From positions 1-19,783 of the forward strand of contig CAJZFM010000006.1 of assembly GCA_915070235.1 (NCBI GenBank): a stretch of DNA of 19,783 nt, in the 5' to 3' direction. The stretch comes from an uncultured Capnocytophaga sp. (lineage in GTDB: Bacteria; Bacteroidota; Bacteroidia; Flavobacteriales; Flavobacteriaceae). Below, piece after piece: positions 1-7,981 of this stretch (the first letter of the stretch is position 1; every line of letters starts with the position of its first letter). Both the position numbers and the translations under genes were made by a program. The notes beneath the pieces were generated by a model. The model searched no databases, had not been told where the DNA came from, and saw only the letters and a program-made list of their open reading frames with translations.

Positions 1-17
1 TTAAATACTATAACGAC

Positions 18-1160
18 ATGAAAAAATTACTTTTATTAGCCCTTTCTTTTGGGCTGTTAATATCCTGTAAGAAGGACGATGAAAATGGTATTCCGCCTGT
101 GAATCCTAACAAACCACAGATAGAAAAGCCACAAGACAAGCCAGCAACTGCCTTAGAGGTAAAAGACCTAAAAGTAGCCGACTATGAGAGCTACCGAGAC
201 AAAAAGGAAAAGGTAAAACTCCATGGGGAAATCGCCGAAGTAGCCAATGGTAAATCTTACTTTAAACTCAGTGATGGAACTTTGGTGCAAATCTTTACTC
301 ATGCATTCAAAGATTTGAAAGAAGAGACTTCTCAAAAACTTAAAACCGTGGGACAAGAGCTTACCGTAGTAGGTACTTTCACTGATTTCAAAGCCAAAGA
401 TGGTTCCATCGCTAAGGAAATTATTTATGAAAGCGAAGCTGACCTTACTTTTGGTAAAACTCCTGAGGCCAAACCAGAGCAACCTGTAGTGACTTTGGAA
501 GCCTCCACCGCTACTGTAAATGACTATCAAGCAGGAAAAACGGTAAAACTTCATGGTAATATTATCATTGAAGGAAATAAGTCCTATTTCAAATTCTCTG
601 ACAATACACTCATTCAAATCTTTGCTCCTAAGAAAACCTTTGATGCTCTTACTGATGAGGCAAAAACTAAGCTCAAAACCGCAGATCAAGAGCTTACTGT
701 AGTAGGCGTTTTCACTGATTACCCCCTCAAAGATGGAACCGTTGTTAAGGAAATCATTTATGAAAAAGAAGCTGACCTTACTTTTGGTACTACTACGCCT
801 CAAGCAAAACCTGAACCCACACCAGAGCAACCTATAGTGACTTTAGAAGCCTCCACCGCCACTGTGAATGACTATGAAGTAGGAAAAGTAGTGAAGATCC
901 ATGGTAACGTTACCGTACAAGTAGAAGGGAAGTATAAGAGATCTTATTTCAAATTCTCCGACGGTACCCTTATCCAATTCCATGTAAAGAATTACGAAAA
1001 AACCCTCTCTCCAGAAATCAGAACCAAACTTGAGACAGAAGGACAAGAAGTTACCGTGAAAGGTAAATTCAACACCTTTACAAAAACTGACAAGAAAACA
1101 GGTGTAAAAACTGATATTAGACAAATCGAGTACGAAAGTGCTGCTGATCTTACTTTTTAA
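18..1160 (+). CDS. Surface lipoprotein with three OB-like repeats
   Basis: A 380-residue lipoprotein. Residues 1-16 are a signal peptide ending in a lipobox (LIS-C17), and the mature start C17-K-K-D-D-E fits the K-(D/E)2 export signal that sends Capnocytophaga/Flavobacteria lipoproteins to the cell surface. The rest is three repeats at about residues 44-146, 158-257 and 274-380, spaced 114-116 residues, each with the same order: a short VTLEA-like strand, VKLHG, SYFKxSDGTLxQ, GQELTVVGxF, then IxYExxADLTF. This small beta-rich pattern resembles bacterial OB-fold domains that bind nucleic acid or sugar, but no ligand residues can be named. Linkers are Pro/Glu/Lys rich. Repeats 2 and 3 are also similar at the DNA level, so the duplication is recent. 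Start at 18 gives a normal lipoprotein signal. The porin gene follows 95 bp later. Function unknown. Confidence 0.88.
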   Translation: MKKLLLLALSFGLLISCKKDDENGIPPVNPNKPQIEKPQDKPATALEVKDLKVADYESYRDKKEKVKLHGEIAEVANGKSYFKLSDGTLVQIFTHAFKDLKEETSQKLKTVGQELTVVGTFTDFKAKDGSIAKEIIYESEADLTFGKTPEAKPEQPVVTLEASTATVNDYQAGKTVKLHGNIIIEGNKSYFKFSDNTLIQIFAPKKTFDALTDEAKTKLKTADQELTVVGVFTDYPLKDGTVVKEIIYEKEADLTFGTTTPQAKPEPTPEQPIVTLEASTATVNDYEVGKVVKIHGNVTVQVEGKYKRSYFKFSDGTLIQFHVKNYEKTLSPEIRTKLETEGQEVTVKGKFNTFTKTDKKTGVKTDIRQIEYESAADLTF

Positions 1161-1177
1161 TCAGTAATCCTCAGTGG

Positions 1178-1208
1178 TCAGAGGTCAGTAGTCTGAACTG
1201 ACCTCTGA
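1178..1208. terminator. Perfect 12-bp hairpin after the lipoprotein gene
   Basis: TCAGAGGTCAGT (1178-1189) and its exact reverse complement (1197-1208) enclose a 7-nt loop. A competing stem can form between 1185-1193 and 1214-1222, so the spacer is built of TCAGT-type units in both orientations. No U-tract follows, so it is a hairpin at the gene end rather than a classical intrinsic terminator; it could also protect the lipoprotein mRNA 3' end or limit read-through into the porin gene. Confidence 0.6.
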
Positions 1209-1255
1209 TAACTGACTACTGAATCTATAACCTTAAACTTCTAAATAAAACACAT

Positions 1256-2509
1256 ATGAAAAGATTATTTCTCCTCTTAGCGCTTGCTCCCTCACTGATG
1301 TGGAGCCAAGAGAACCTCAGGAAAAACCTTAGCGAGGACGGCAAGACCTACATTAAGGCCAGTGTATCGGCTACTCTTTGGGCAAGATATATAGATGCCA
1401 ATCCCAACACTGTGGTCAATGGATCAGGGGTAAGTCGTATTACCGATGTCTCTATCCGCCGCTTGCGTATAGGGGTACAAGGCCAACTCACCCCAAGGGT
1501 CTATGTATATGGACTTTTCGGGGGTAATAACTATAATTTCACCAGCAAAGCCAAAGACAAAATCGGCATTCTTGACCTCTATGCGGATTACCAATTTGCC
1601 CCAGAGTTCACCCTCGGTTTGGGAAAATTCGGCTGGAATGGTAGCCGTAATGCTATGAAAGCCAGCGGTAGCATGATGGGCTTGGACGGGCCTGCCTTCC
1701 CTCTCTTCACCGTGAATATGAACGACGATGCGGTACGTAGCTTTGGTGGATTTGCCAAAGGACAAATCCAAAACCTAAGTTATGTATTTACCATCAAAAG
1801 TCCCTATGCGGTTACCACTGCTGAGAAAGAAGGAGTAGTCGGCTATGCCAAAAATGCCCCTCACAAACAGTATTCTGGTCATCTCAAATACGACTTTTGG
1901 GAGAAAGAAAGCAACAAAACTCCTTATACAGCAGGTACTTATATAGGTGCTAAAAAGGTGTTGAACCTCTCCTTAGGGGGTGTATATCAAAAGGATATGA
2001 TGAGTGAGCTACAAGGTGGTGTACCCAAGTACTACGATTACAAGAATTTCTCTGCTGAAGTGTTCTTAGACACCCCTCTTTCCGAGAGCAATGATGCTAT
2101 TACGGTCAATGCAGGTTACTATTTCACCGATTTTGGTCGTGATTATGTAAGAAATGTAGGAAATAACAACGTAGCCGATGCAGGTGCTACTGGGTATTTC
2201 AACGGAGGAGGTAATGCCTATCCTATGATGGGAACAGGAAGTACTTTCTGCCTTTTAGGTGGTTACCTCTTTGGCAAGAGTGAGAAATTCACCCCTCGTG
2301 TGCAACCTAACTTTGGTATTCAATACTCCAAGTTTGACGGGCTTAAAGACCCTATGATTGCTTATGATCTTGGTGTGAATCTCTTCCTCAAGGGACACAG
2401 CAACAAGCTCAGCCTCTGCTACCAAAACCGCCCTGTGTATAATCTACAAAAAGAAGTAGATAGCCGCAAGGGTGCCTTTATTGTACAATATCATATCGTA
2501 TTGAACTAA
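1256..2509 (+). CDS. Outer-membrane porin
   Basis: A 417-residue protein with a signal peptide (residues 1 to about 18, MKRLFLLLALAPSLMWSQ) and then alternating amphipathic strands rich in Gly, Tyr, Phe and Asn, typical of a 16-18 stranded beta barrel. Features such as the early SATLWARY strand, the VSIRRLRIGVQGQL strand, GLGKFGWNGSR and the C-terminal strand ending in VQYHIVLN fit the phosphate-selective (OprO/OprP-like) porin group seen in Bacteroidota, where many are annotated only as porin. Substrate cannot be read from the sequence. It probably shares a transcript with the lipoprotein before it, since no TAnnTTTG promoter is visible in the spacer. Its TAA stop shares one base with the ATG of the next gene (TAATG at 2507-2511), so the dehydrogenase is probably translationally coupled. 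Confidence 0.82.
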   Translation: MKRLFLLLALAPSLMWSQENLRKNLSEDGKTYIKASVSATLWARYIDANPNTVVNGSGVSRITDVSIRRLRIGVQGQLTPRVYVYGLFGGNNYNFTSKAKDKIGILDLYADYQFAPEFTLGLGKFGWNGSRNAMKASGSMMGLDGPAFPLFTVNMNDDAVRSFGGFAKGQIQNLSYVFTIKSPYAVTTAEKEGVVGYAKNAPHKQYSGHLKYDFWEKESNKTPYTAGTYIGAKKVLNLSLGGVYQKDMMSELQGGVPKYYDYKNFSAEVFLDTPLSESNDAITVNAGYYFTDFGRDYVRNVGNNNVADAGATGYFNGGGNAYPMMGTGSTFCLLGGYLFGKSEKFTPRVQPNFGIQYSKFDGLKDPMIAYDLGVNLFLKGHSNKLSLCYQNRPVYNLQKEVDSRKGAFIVQYHIVLN

Positions 2510-3438
2510 TGAAAGCCGTTATATTAGACAGAAACACACTATCTTCCCAAATGGAGCTAACCCCTCCAGAGGGGATTACCCAATGGGTAGTATATGAAAG
2601 TACCCGTCCTGACCAAGTGGTAAGCCACTTGGAAGGGGCGGATATTGCCATCACCAACAAGGTGAAAATAGGCAAGGAACATATGGACAAGCTCCCACAG
2701 CTAAAGCTTATCCAACTTACTGCCACCGGCACCGACAATATAGACAAGGTTGCCGCTGGGGAGCGTGGTATAGAAGTCAAGAACGTAGTGGGCTACTCCA
2801 CCGAGAGTGTGGCCGAACACTTCTTTATGCTACTTTTGGCCGCTATGCGAGGACTGAAACCCTACCATACCGCTGTAGCGGACGGCTCTTGGCAGGCCGA
2901 TGGGCGCTTTTGCCTTACCGAACCCTCTATTCTGGACTTACACACTCGTACCTTGGGGATTATAGGGATTGGAAATATTGGCAAAGCTATTACCGAGCGC
3001 GCTAAAGCTTTTGGTATGCGTGTCCTTTGGGCAGAGCGTGAAGGCAAAGCACCCCGCAATGCAGAATATACCGACTTTGACACTGTCTTGGCTCAGAGTG
3101 ATGTTATTTCGCTCAACACCCCACTAACCGAACAAACGCGCCACCTTATCTCGGCTCGTACTATTGCCAAAATGAAGCGCAAGCCACTGATAATCAACGT
3201 TGCCCGAGGTGCGGTGGTAGATCCTCAAGCCGTGTATGAGGCTTTGGAAGCAGGGCAGCTACTGGGCTTTGCCACCGATGTGTTTGAAAGCGAACCTCCT
3301 GTGGATAGTGATCCCCTACTGAAACTATCCGCTCACCCCAGAGTGCTACTCACCCCCCATGTAGCATGGGCTAGCGAATATGCTTTGGACAAACTTTGGA
3401 AAAAGGTAAAAAGCCAGATTGAAGAATTTATTAAATAA
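2509..3438 (+). CDS. D-2-hydroxyacid dehydrogenase (glycerate dehydrogenase-like)
   Basis: A 309-residue cytosolic NAD(P)-dependent oxidoreductase of the D-isomer-specific 2-hydroxyacid dehydrogenase family. The Rossmann fingerprint GIGNIG lies at residues 153-158, and the catalytic Arg-Glu-His set is visible as R233 (NVARGAVVD), E262 (DVFESEPP) and H284 (LTPHVAW). Substrate pocket residues are in the N-terminal catalytic half (TATGTDNID, about 71-79). Overall pattern and length fit the glycerate/hydroxypyruvate reductase branch (HprA-like), which interconverts hydroxypyruvate and D-glycerate, but the substrate is not proved by the motif set. It starts on the last base of the porin stop codon; there is no obvious functional link to the porin. 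The stop TAA is already part of a large hairpin repeat. Confidence 0.9.
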   Translation: MKAVILDRNTLSSQMELTPPEGITQWVVYESTRPDQVVSHLEGADIAITNKVKIGKEHMDKLPQLKLIQLTATGTDNIDKVAAGERGIEVKNVVGYSTESVAEHFFMLLLAAMRGLKPYHTAVADGSWQADGRFCLTEPSILDLHTRTLGIIGIGNIGKAITERAKAFGMRVLWAEREGKAPRNAEYTDFDTVLAQSDVISLNTPLTEQTRHLISARTIAKMKRKPLIINVARGAVVDPQAVYEALEAGQLLGFATDVFESEPPVDSDPLLKLSAHPRVLLTPHVAWASEYALDKLWKKVKSQIEEFIK

Positions 3439-3489
3439 TGATTAATGCCAATAATGATTAATGATTAATCATTACTGGCATTAATCATT
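3437..3489. repeat. 25-bp near-perfect inverted repeat, hairpin at gene end
   Basis: The arm 3437-3461 pairs with 3465-3489 with one A-C mismatch around a 3-nt loop (TGA). It is made from the unit AATGATTAATGCCA and its reverse complement. The left arm includes the last two bases of the dehydrogenase stop codon. The same unit recurs near 4717-4742 and, inverted, near 5358-5381. It probably acts as a transcript-end hairpin or barrier between this gene and the synthase gene that starts at 3511; there is no clear U-tract. Confidence 0.8.
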
Positions 3490-3510
3490 GAACATTAATC
3501 ATTAATTATT

Positions 3511-4737
3511 GTGAGTCATCGTGTTGTGGTTACTGGTATGGGGATTTATTCCTGTATAGGTACATCTGTAGAGGCGGTAAGAGACGCCTTATATAAAGGG
3601 AAATCGGGGATCATCTTTGATCCTGAGCGCAAGGCATACGGTTATCGTTCTGCCTTGACGGGCTATGTGCCTGCCCCCCAGCTCAAGGGCGTATTGGGGC
3701 GGCGGGAGCGTATCTCCATGGGAGAAGAGAGCGAATATGCTTATATGGCTACCGTGGAAGCCCTCTCTCAGGCACGTATAGACCCTGACTTTCTCAAAGC
3801 TCAAGAAGTGGGTATCCTCTACGGGAATGACAGTGTAGCCGAATCGGTGATCCTTACCAATGACAAGATACGCGAGAAGGGCGATACCACCCTTGTAGGC
3901 TCTGGGGCGGTCTTCCGTACGATGAACTCTACCGTAACGATGAACCTCTCCACCCTTTTTGGTCTTAGAGGGGTCAATATGAGCATCAGTGCGGCCTGTG
4001 CCAGCGGCTCCCATGCAGTAGGCTTGGGCTATCTGCTCTTGCAAAGTGGCATGCAGGAAGTTATCCTATGTGGAGGGGCACAGGAGACTAACAAATACAG
4101 TATGGGTAGCTTTGACGGCTTAGGAGTCTTCTCCACTCGCGAGGACACCCCCCAGAAGGCCTCCCGCCCGTTTGATGCAGGGCGCGACGGACTGGTACCC
4201 AGTGGAGGAGCTGCCACCCTTGTTTTAGAGACCTATGAGAGTGCGCAGCGACGTGGCGTGCCTATCTTGGCCGAGATTGTGGGCTACGGCTTCTCCTCCA
4301 ATGGCGGGCATATCTCCACTCCCAATGTAGAGGGACCTGCCACCGCTATGGCACGAGCCTTGGCTAATGCCCATATGCAAGCCAAGGACATAGACTACAT
4401 CAATGCCCATGCCACCTCCACCCCTGTAGGCGATGCCAATGAGGCAAAGGCTATCTACCAACTATTTGGCAGTCATACCCTTGTTAGCTCTACCAAGTCC
4501 ATGACAGGGCACGAGTGCTGGATGGCAGGCGCCAGTGAACTGGTGTATTCTATACTGATGATGCAAAACGACTTTATCGCCCCGAACATCAATATAGAAG
4601 CACTTGATGAAGACTCGCAAAAACTCCATATCATCACTCAAACTACCCAACAGCCTATACGCGCTTTTCTATCTAATTCCTTTGGCTTTGGCGGAACAAA
4701 TTCAGCCATAATAATGGTTAATGCCATTAATGATTAA
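3511..4737 (+). CDS. Beta-ketoacyl-ACP synthase, FabB-like (KAS I type)
   Basis: A 408-residue condensing enzyme of the thiolase fold that joins malonyl-ACP to an acyl chain in fatty-acid elongation. The Cys-His-His triad is C163 (SAACASGSH), H300 (NAHATSTPVGD) and H334 (STKSMTGH), with K329 in the conserved STK motif and the glycine-rich NSFGFGGTN at 389-397. Length and stretches such as SYxxGSFDGLGVFST, FIAPNINIEALDE and the ALSNSFGFGG end resemble E. coli FabB (406 residues) more than FabF. The start is GTG at 3511 with no Shine-Dalgarno sequence; the N-terminus SHRVVVTGMG is in the normal place for the family. No FabA/FabZ, ACP or other pathway gene lies nearby, so its chain-length role (unsaturated acids, or a pigment/secondary pathway) is open. 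The last codons (VNAIND) and the stop are encoded by the same AATGCCATTAATGATTAATG repeat unit that fills neighbouring spacers. Confidence 0.9.
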   Translation: MSHRVVVTGMGIYSCIGTSVEAVRDALYKGKSGIIFDPERKAYGYRSALTGYVPAPQLKGVLGRRERISMGEESEYAYMATVEALSQARIDPDFLKAQEVGILYGNDSVAESVILTNDKIREKGDTTLVGSGAVFRTMNSTVTMNLSTLFGLRGVNMSISAACASGSHAVGLGYLLLQSGMQEVILCGGAQETNKYSMGSFDGLGVFSTREDTPQKASRPFDAGRDGLVPSGGAATLVLETYESAQRRGVPILAEIVGYGFSSNGGHISTPNVEGPATAMARALANAHMQAKDIDYINAHATSTPVGDANEAKAIYQLFGSHTLVSSTKSMTGHECWMAGASELVYSILMMQNDFIAPNINIEALDEDSQKLHIITQTTQQPIRAFLSNSFGFGGTNSAIIMVNAIND

Positions 4738-4806
4738 TGCCATGCCCTTGCTGGCACGAGCTGCAAGAAACGCGCTGGCGGAGGGTACAACCCAAAAAAA
4801 CATATA
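4717..4806. repeat. Repeat unit overlapping the synthase stop, then a short GC-rich segment
   Basis: From 4717 the sequence is the unit TTAATGCCATTAATGATTAATGCC in two pieces, which contains the synthase TAA at 4735-4737. It is followed by 4740-4790, markedly GC-richer than its surroundings, with TGCCA...TGGCA and GCTGGCACGAGCTGC that look like one arm of a degraded REP-like palindrome. The region ends in an A-rich stretch just before the ATG at 4807. No promoter of the TAnnTTTG type is visible. Confidence 0.55.
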
Positions 4807-5331
4807 ATGGAGATCTCAAGTAGAAAAATAATTATAGTCATATGTATCTTGATTCCATTTACATTTTTATCGTGTATAAGAATGCATCATAAAGGCTTAT
4901 GTAAGGGATTTATCAATGAAAAATCGTTTGTATTAGGCGCATCTACAATTAAGGATATTCAAAAAAGATTCAATGCTTACAAAGATTTAGAAATTTTCCC
5001 CTATAATGATAGTCTTTATATCACTAAGATTGAAGAAAAAGAAGGTTTTATAAAGATATTATCTCAAAAAAGATTTCTATTTAAGGATAGTTTGCTTCAA
5101 AAAGTCGAATTGGTAGTAAGTACAAGTTGTTGTTGGAATAATGATTTCAAAGAAGACGATTTTGCAGAGCATAAAGATGAAATTTTTAGCGCCTATGACG
5201 AGTACATTTATACCATAAAATCAGAAAATTCAGCATCAAAATGCTTTCATTTTCAAAGTATTGATACGACCCTATTTCATAAAACCACGCTATTTAAGTG
5301 GGAAGAATCTGACCTACAAAAAAGCCATTAA
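4807..5331 (+). CDS. Small AT-rich putative lipoprotein, unknown function
   Basis: A 174-residue protein with a basic start, a hydrophobic stretch at residues 8-21 and a lipobox-like FLS-C23, so probably a lipoprotein. The mature start (C-I-R-M-H-H) lacks the K/Q plus acidic surface export signal, so it more likely faces the periplasm. The remainder is a mixed, Lys/Phe/Asp-rich domain with KDIQKRFNAYKDLEIFPY and a pair of adjacent cysteines (STSCCWNND, about residues 112-120); I recognise no family. Base composition is visibly more A+T rich than every neighbouring gene, and the gene is bracketed by inverted copies of a short repeat (4717-4742 and 5358-5381), both suggesting later acquisition. 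The start at 4807 is the only ATG giving a signal sequence. Confidence 0.68.
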   Translation: MEISSRKIIIVICILIPFTFLSCIRMHHKGLCKGFINEKSFVLGASTIKDIQKRFNAYKDLEIFPYNDSLYITKIEEKEGFIKILSQKRFLFKDSLLQKVELVVSTSCCWNNDFKEDDFAEHKDEIFSAYDEYIYTIKSENSASKCFHFQSIDTTLFHKTTLFKWEESDLQKSH

Positions 5332-5357
5332 CTATATTATAAATCCCCTGCCGGTAT

Positions 5358-5381
5358 ATTAATCATTATTGGCATTAATTA
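5358..5381 (-). repeat. Inverted copy of the AATGCCA/TTAATGATTAAT repeat
   Basis: Read on the minus strand this spacer holds AATTAATGCCAATAATGATT, nearly identical to 3440-3460 and to the unit at 4717-4742 but in the opposite orientation. It lies between the AT-rich lipoprotein gene and the next gene. A TTG at 5382 directly after it could be taken for a start codon of the next gene but lies in the repeat edge. Confidence 0.7.
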
Positions 5382-5390
5382 TTGATTAAC

Positions 5391-6962
5391 ATGAAACACT
5401 TTTATTTTATCTGTTTTCTTAGCGTTCTCGTTAGTGGGTGGGTATATGGAAAGCCCCTTGTGGAGGTAGGGGGAGAAAGTCCTCCGCTCTTTTGGGAAGC
5501 CTCGGTGGAGGTGGAGGGAGAAAAGGTATATCTGATTACTCAATATACCATAGGTGATGGGGTTACTTCTTTGTCTTGTACTAAGACACCAGTGCCTATC
5601 AGTCCTCGTGGGGTACAAATGATTAACTATGATGAAGATTGGCTTATAGTTGCCAATGAGGATTATCACTACTACATCTGGGGATACCACAGTGAGGAAG
5701 CGAAAGTAATCCCACTATTTCCCACCCGAGAAGTGAGTGAGGTAATCGCGAGAGGACACATCTATTTCACCCAAGGAACTTGGTATTATCTTGACTATGC
5801 TAAGCGCTCATCATACGAAGATCCTATTGAGATTACTAAAGAAGTCCTCACCGACTTTCCTACCCAAGATGTGGTTGTCCTACATACCTCTGAGACAAAA
5901 ACCCTCCTAAAGGACACCCATAAGGTATATATGTACCGAGAAGAGAGCTATATGGAGAGAAGTATTGAGGTTGTAGAGGGGTTGGACGCCCAAAAGGTAT
6001 GTTGGGTAGAGGGCGGTTATGGCTCTTATGGTTACCTATGTGATTATCTATATGATGAGGATACTTTCTATATAACTAAGTATGACTTTCCTCGGTTAGA
6101 TGATTATACAGAGGAATTTACTCGCGAAGGATTCACCCAGAAATTCACCGAAGGAACGCTTGTTCGTTATGGCCAGAAGACACACAATAATGGCGCTTTT
6201 TGGGATTTCCATGACGGGCGCTTGTGGTTCTGTGAAGGCTTTGCTATCATTCCCAGAGAAGATATAACCTACGAGGCGTCACTGGATTTGCTCCAAAAGG
6301 ACGGGAAGTACTACAGAGACTATTCCCATTATTACAACCGAGACCTTGATGATTATTATCGTCCGATAGACCTCTCAGCCGTAAAGAATCCTCAACAATT
6401 GCGTATTATTGAGATGCCTAAAGACTCCTATTTGTCCAAATATCTCTTTTATTACGATGGTCTTGCCTATTATGTAGTCTATGAGAATCGGTTTTTCCCT
6501 ATGGAAATCAGTCCATTGCAGGAAAAGATACTCTCAGCAAGTGAAAGGTATAACACCACTCATTCAGGCGAAGAGTTTGTTCTTATAGATGGTAAAATGG
6601 TTTTCTATTACCTTCGGTGGATAGAAGACATAAAAGGGTTCAAAAACCGCCCTTTTTGCCCTATTGAAGTCACCTGCGAGCTATCCCTTAACTCTCCTTT
6701 GAGGGATATAGGGGTCGGATATGTTACCCAAGATTGGCTTATCTTAGGTGATTATTGTATCAGGAACCTCACAGACTACCAAAGCCTTAGCTTTGTTGGT
6801 GCTACTAAGGATATGAACCTATACCTTTCCTATAAGGCAGCTCCTACCTATTACTACTTCAAGGACAAAAATCGGAAGTACTGCTATAAATATACGGATA
6901 AGAAGTTCTCGCTTGTCAGCGAAGAGAAGGACGTATGCAATATAGTGAAGAGTGAAGAGTGA
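5391..6962 (+). CDS. Secreted DKNYY-like repeat protein, unknown function
   Basis: A 523-residue protein with a signal peptide (MKHFYFICFLSVLVSGWVYG) and no membrane segment afterwards, so probably periplasmic or secreted. It is very rich in Tyr, Asp and Glu, with recurring short strands of the form (K)D-x-x-x-x-Y-x-Y followed by acidic turns: LLKDTHKVYMYREE, LLQKDGKYYRDYSHYY and FKDKNRKYCYKY near the C-terminus. This is the style of the DKNYY family of hypothetical proteins found in Bacteroidota and Fusobacteria; the assignment is by motif only. I chose ATG 5391 over the in-frame TTG at 5382, because 5382 is at the edge of an intergenic repeat and the ATG gives the normal signal peptide. The last residues VKSEE and the TGA stop are encoded by a GTGAAGA heptad array, so the natural end of the protein may have been altered by repeat insertion. 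Confidence 0.78.
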   Translation: MKHFYFICFLSVLVSGWVYGKPLVEVGGESPPLFWEASVEVEGEKVYLITQYTIGDGVTSLSCTKTPVPISPRGVQMINYDEDWLIVANEDYHYYIWGYHSEEAKVIPLFPTREVSEVIARGHIYFTQGTWYYLDYAKRSSYEDPIEITKEVLTDFPTQDVVVLHTSETKTLLKDTHKVYMYREESYMERSIEVVEGLDAQKVCWVEGGYGSYGYLCDYLYDEDTFYITKYDFPRLDDYTEEFTREGFTQKFTEGTLVRYGQKTHNNGAFWDFHDGRLWFCEGFAIIPREDITYEASLDLLQKDGKYYRDYSHYYNRDLDDYYRPIDLSAVKNPQQLRIIEMPKDSYLSKYLFYYDGLAYYVVYENRFFPMEISPLQEKILSASERYNTTHSGEEFVLIDGKMVFYYLRWIEDIKGFKNRPFCPIEVTCELSLNSPLRDIGVGYVTQDWLILGDYCIRNLTDYQSLSFVGATKDMNLYLSYKAAPTYYYFKDKNRKYCYKYTDKKFSLVSEEKDVCNIVKSEE

Positions 6963-6993
6963 AGAGTGAAGAGTGAAAAATGAAAAGTGAAAA
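6945..6993 (+). repeat. Heptad array, 7 units of GTGAAGA/GTGAAAA
   Basis: Seven consecutive 7-bp units start at 6945 (four GTGAAGA, then GTGAAAA, ATGAAAA, GTGAAAA). The array starts inside the upstream coding region, supplies its last codons and TGA stop (6960-6962), and ends four bases before the -33 element of the aldolase promoter. It is oriented with the upstream gene. Confidence 0.92.
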
Positions 6994-6997
6994 AATC

Positions 6998-7029
6998 TTT
7001 GGTTTTTAGCGAAAAAAATCGTATTTTTG
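6998..7029 (+). promoter_or_regulatory. Promoter of the aldolase gene
   Basis: TTTG at 6998-7001 and TATTTTTG at 7022-7029 match the Bacteroidota -33 and -7 elements, with 20 nt between TTG and TA. Transcription should start near 7036. The leader then holds a 6-bp hairpin, ATGGGT (7053-7058) and ACCCAT (7063-7068) with loop TCGT, and the octamer ATGGGTTC occurs twice (7053, 7067); the second copy creates an in-frame but probably unused ATG. Confidence 0.85.
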
Positions 7030-7093
7030 TGTCATCAAAATGTAATAACTTTATGGGTTCGTACCCATGGGTTCTTTTAAATATTTACTTATC

Positions 7094-7981
7094 ATGAAAG
7101 AAAAAATAGAAAAAATGAGAAACGGCAAAGGCTTCATCGCTGCCCTTGACCAAAGTGGAGGAAGTACTCCTAAAGCCTTGAAACTCTACGGTATAGAGGA
7201 AAGCGCCTACAAGAACGATGCCGAAATGTTTGACCTTATCCACCAGATGCGTACCCGCATTATCAAGAGTCCTGCCTTCAATGACCAGAAAATCCTTGGA
7301 GCTATCCTCTTTGAACAAACTATGGATAACAAGATTGACGGCAAATACACCGCTGAATATCTTTGGGAAGAAAAACATATCCTTCCTTTCCTAAAAGTAG
7401 ATAAAGGGCTTGAAAACTTGGACGAAAACGGGGTACAATTGATGAAACCTATCAGCAACCTTGCCGACCTACTCAAAAGAGCCAACGAACACCATGTATT
7501 TGGTACTAAGATGCGTTCGGTAGTGAAAAAAGCATCCAAAGCAGGTATTGCAAGCATTGTTGCCCAACAGTTTGAAGTAGCTGCTCAAATCATCGCTGCT
7601 GGTTTGGTGCCTATTATTGAGCCTGAAGTAGATATCAATATTCCTGACAAAGCAGAAGCAGAGGCTATTCTCCGTGAGGAAATCCTCAAACACTTGGATA
7701 AACTTCCTGCCACTTCCGATGTGATGCTTAAGCTCACCCTCCCTACTGTAGCTAACTTCTACGAACCTCTTACTAAGCACCCAAGGGTAGTACGTGTAGT
7801 AGCCCTTTCTGGTGGTTATTCTCGCGAAAAAGCCAATGAGATCCTCGCTAAGAACCATGGTGTGATCGCCAGCTTCTCCCGTGCGCTCTCCGAAGGCCTT
7901 TCTGCACAACAATCCGATGCTGAGTTCAACAAAACCCTCGCTGATTCTATAGAGGGTATCTATGAGGCATCCATTAAATAG
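7094..7981 (+). CDS. fda: Fructose-bisphosphate aldolase, class I
   Basis: A 295-residue cytosolic enzyme that cleaves fructose 1,6-bisphosphate to dihydroxyacetone phosphate and glyceraldehyde 3-phosphate, used in glycolysis and gluconeogenesis. It belongs to the short bacterial class I group known from Staphylococcus (about 296 residues): [18 protein letters not shown] (13-30), GTKMRS (137-142), IIEPEVDI (174-181) with the conserved acid, MLKLTLP (211-217) with the Schiff-base lysine K213, LSGGYSR (238-244) and FSRALSEGL (261-269). The open frame extends back to ATG 7067, but that codon lies in the leader hairpin, and family proteins begin with the [18 protein letters not shown] start at 7094. 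It has its own promoter just upstream. The TAG stop (7979-7981) is the beginning of a long heptad array. Confidence 0.95.
   Translation: MKEKIEKMRNGKGFIAALDQSGGSTPKALKLYGIEESAYKNDAEMFDLIHQMRTRIIKSPAFNDQKILGAILFEQTMDNKIDGKYTAEYLWEEKHILPFLKVDKGLENLDENGVQLMKPISNLADLLKRANEHHVFGTKMRSVVKKASKAGIASIVAQQFEVAAQIIAAGLVPIIEPEVDINIPDKAEAEAILREEILKHLDKLPATSDVMLKLTLPTVANFYEPLTKHPRVVRVVALSGGYSREKANEILAKNHGVIASFSRALSEGLSAQQSDAEFNKTLADSIEGIYEASIK

Noticed and set aside
168..1124. Long minus-strand ORFs across the lipoprotein gene
   Set aside because: Shadow frames of a repeat-rich plus-strand gene that has signal peptide, lipobox and repeat domains.
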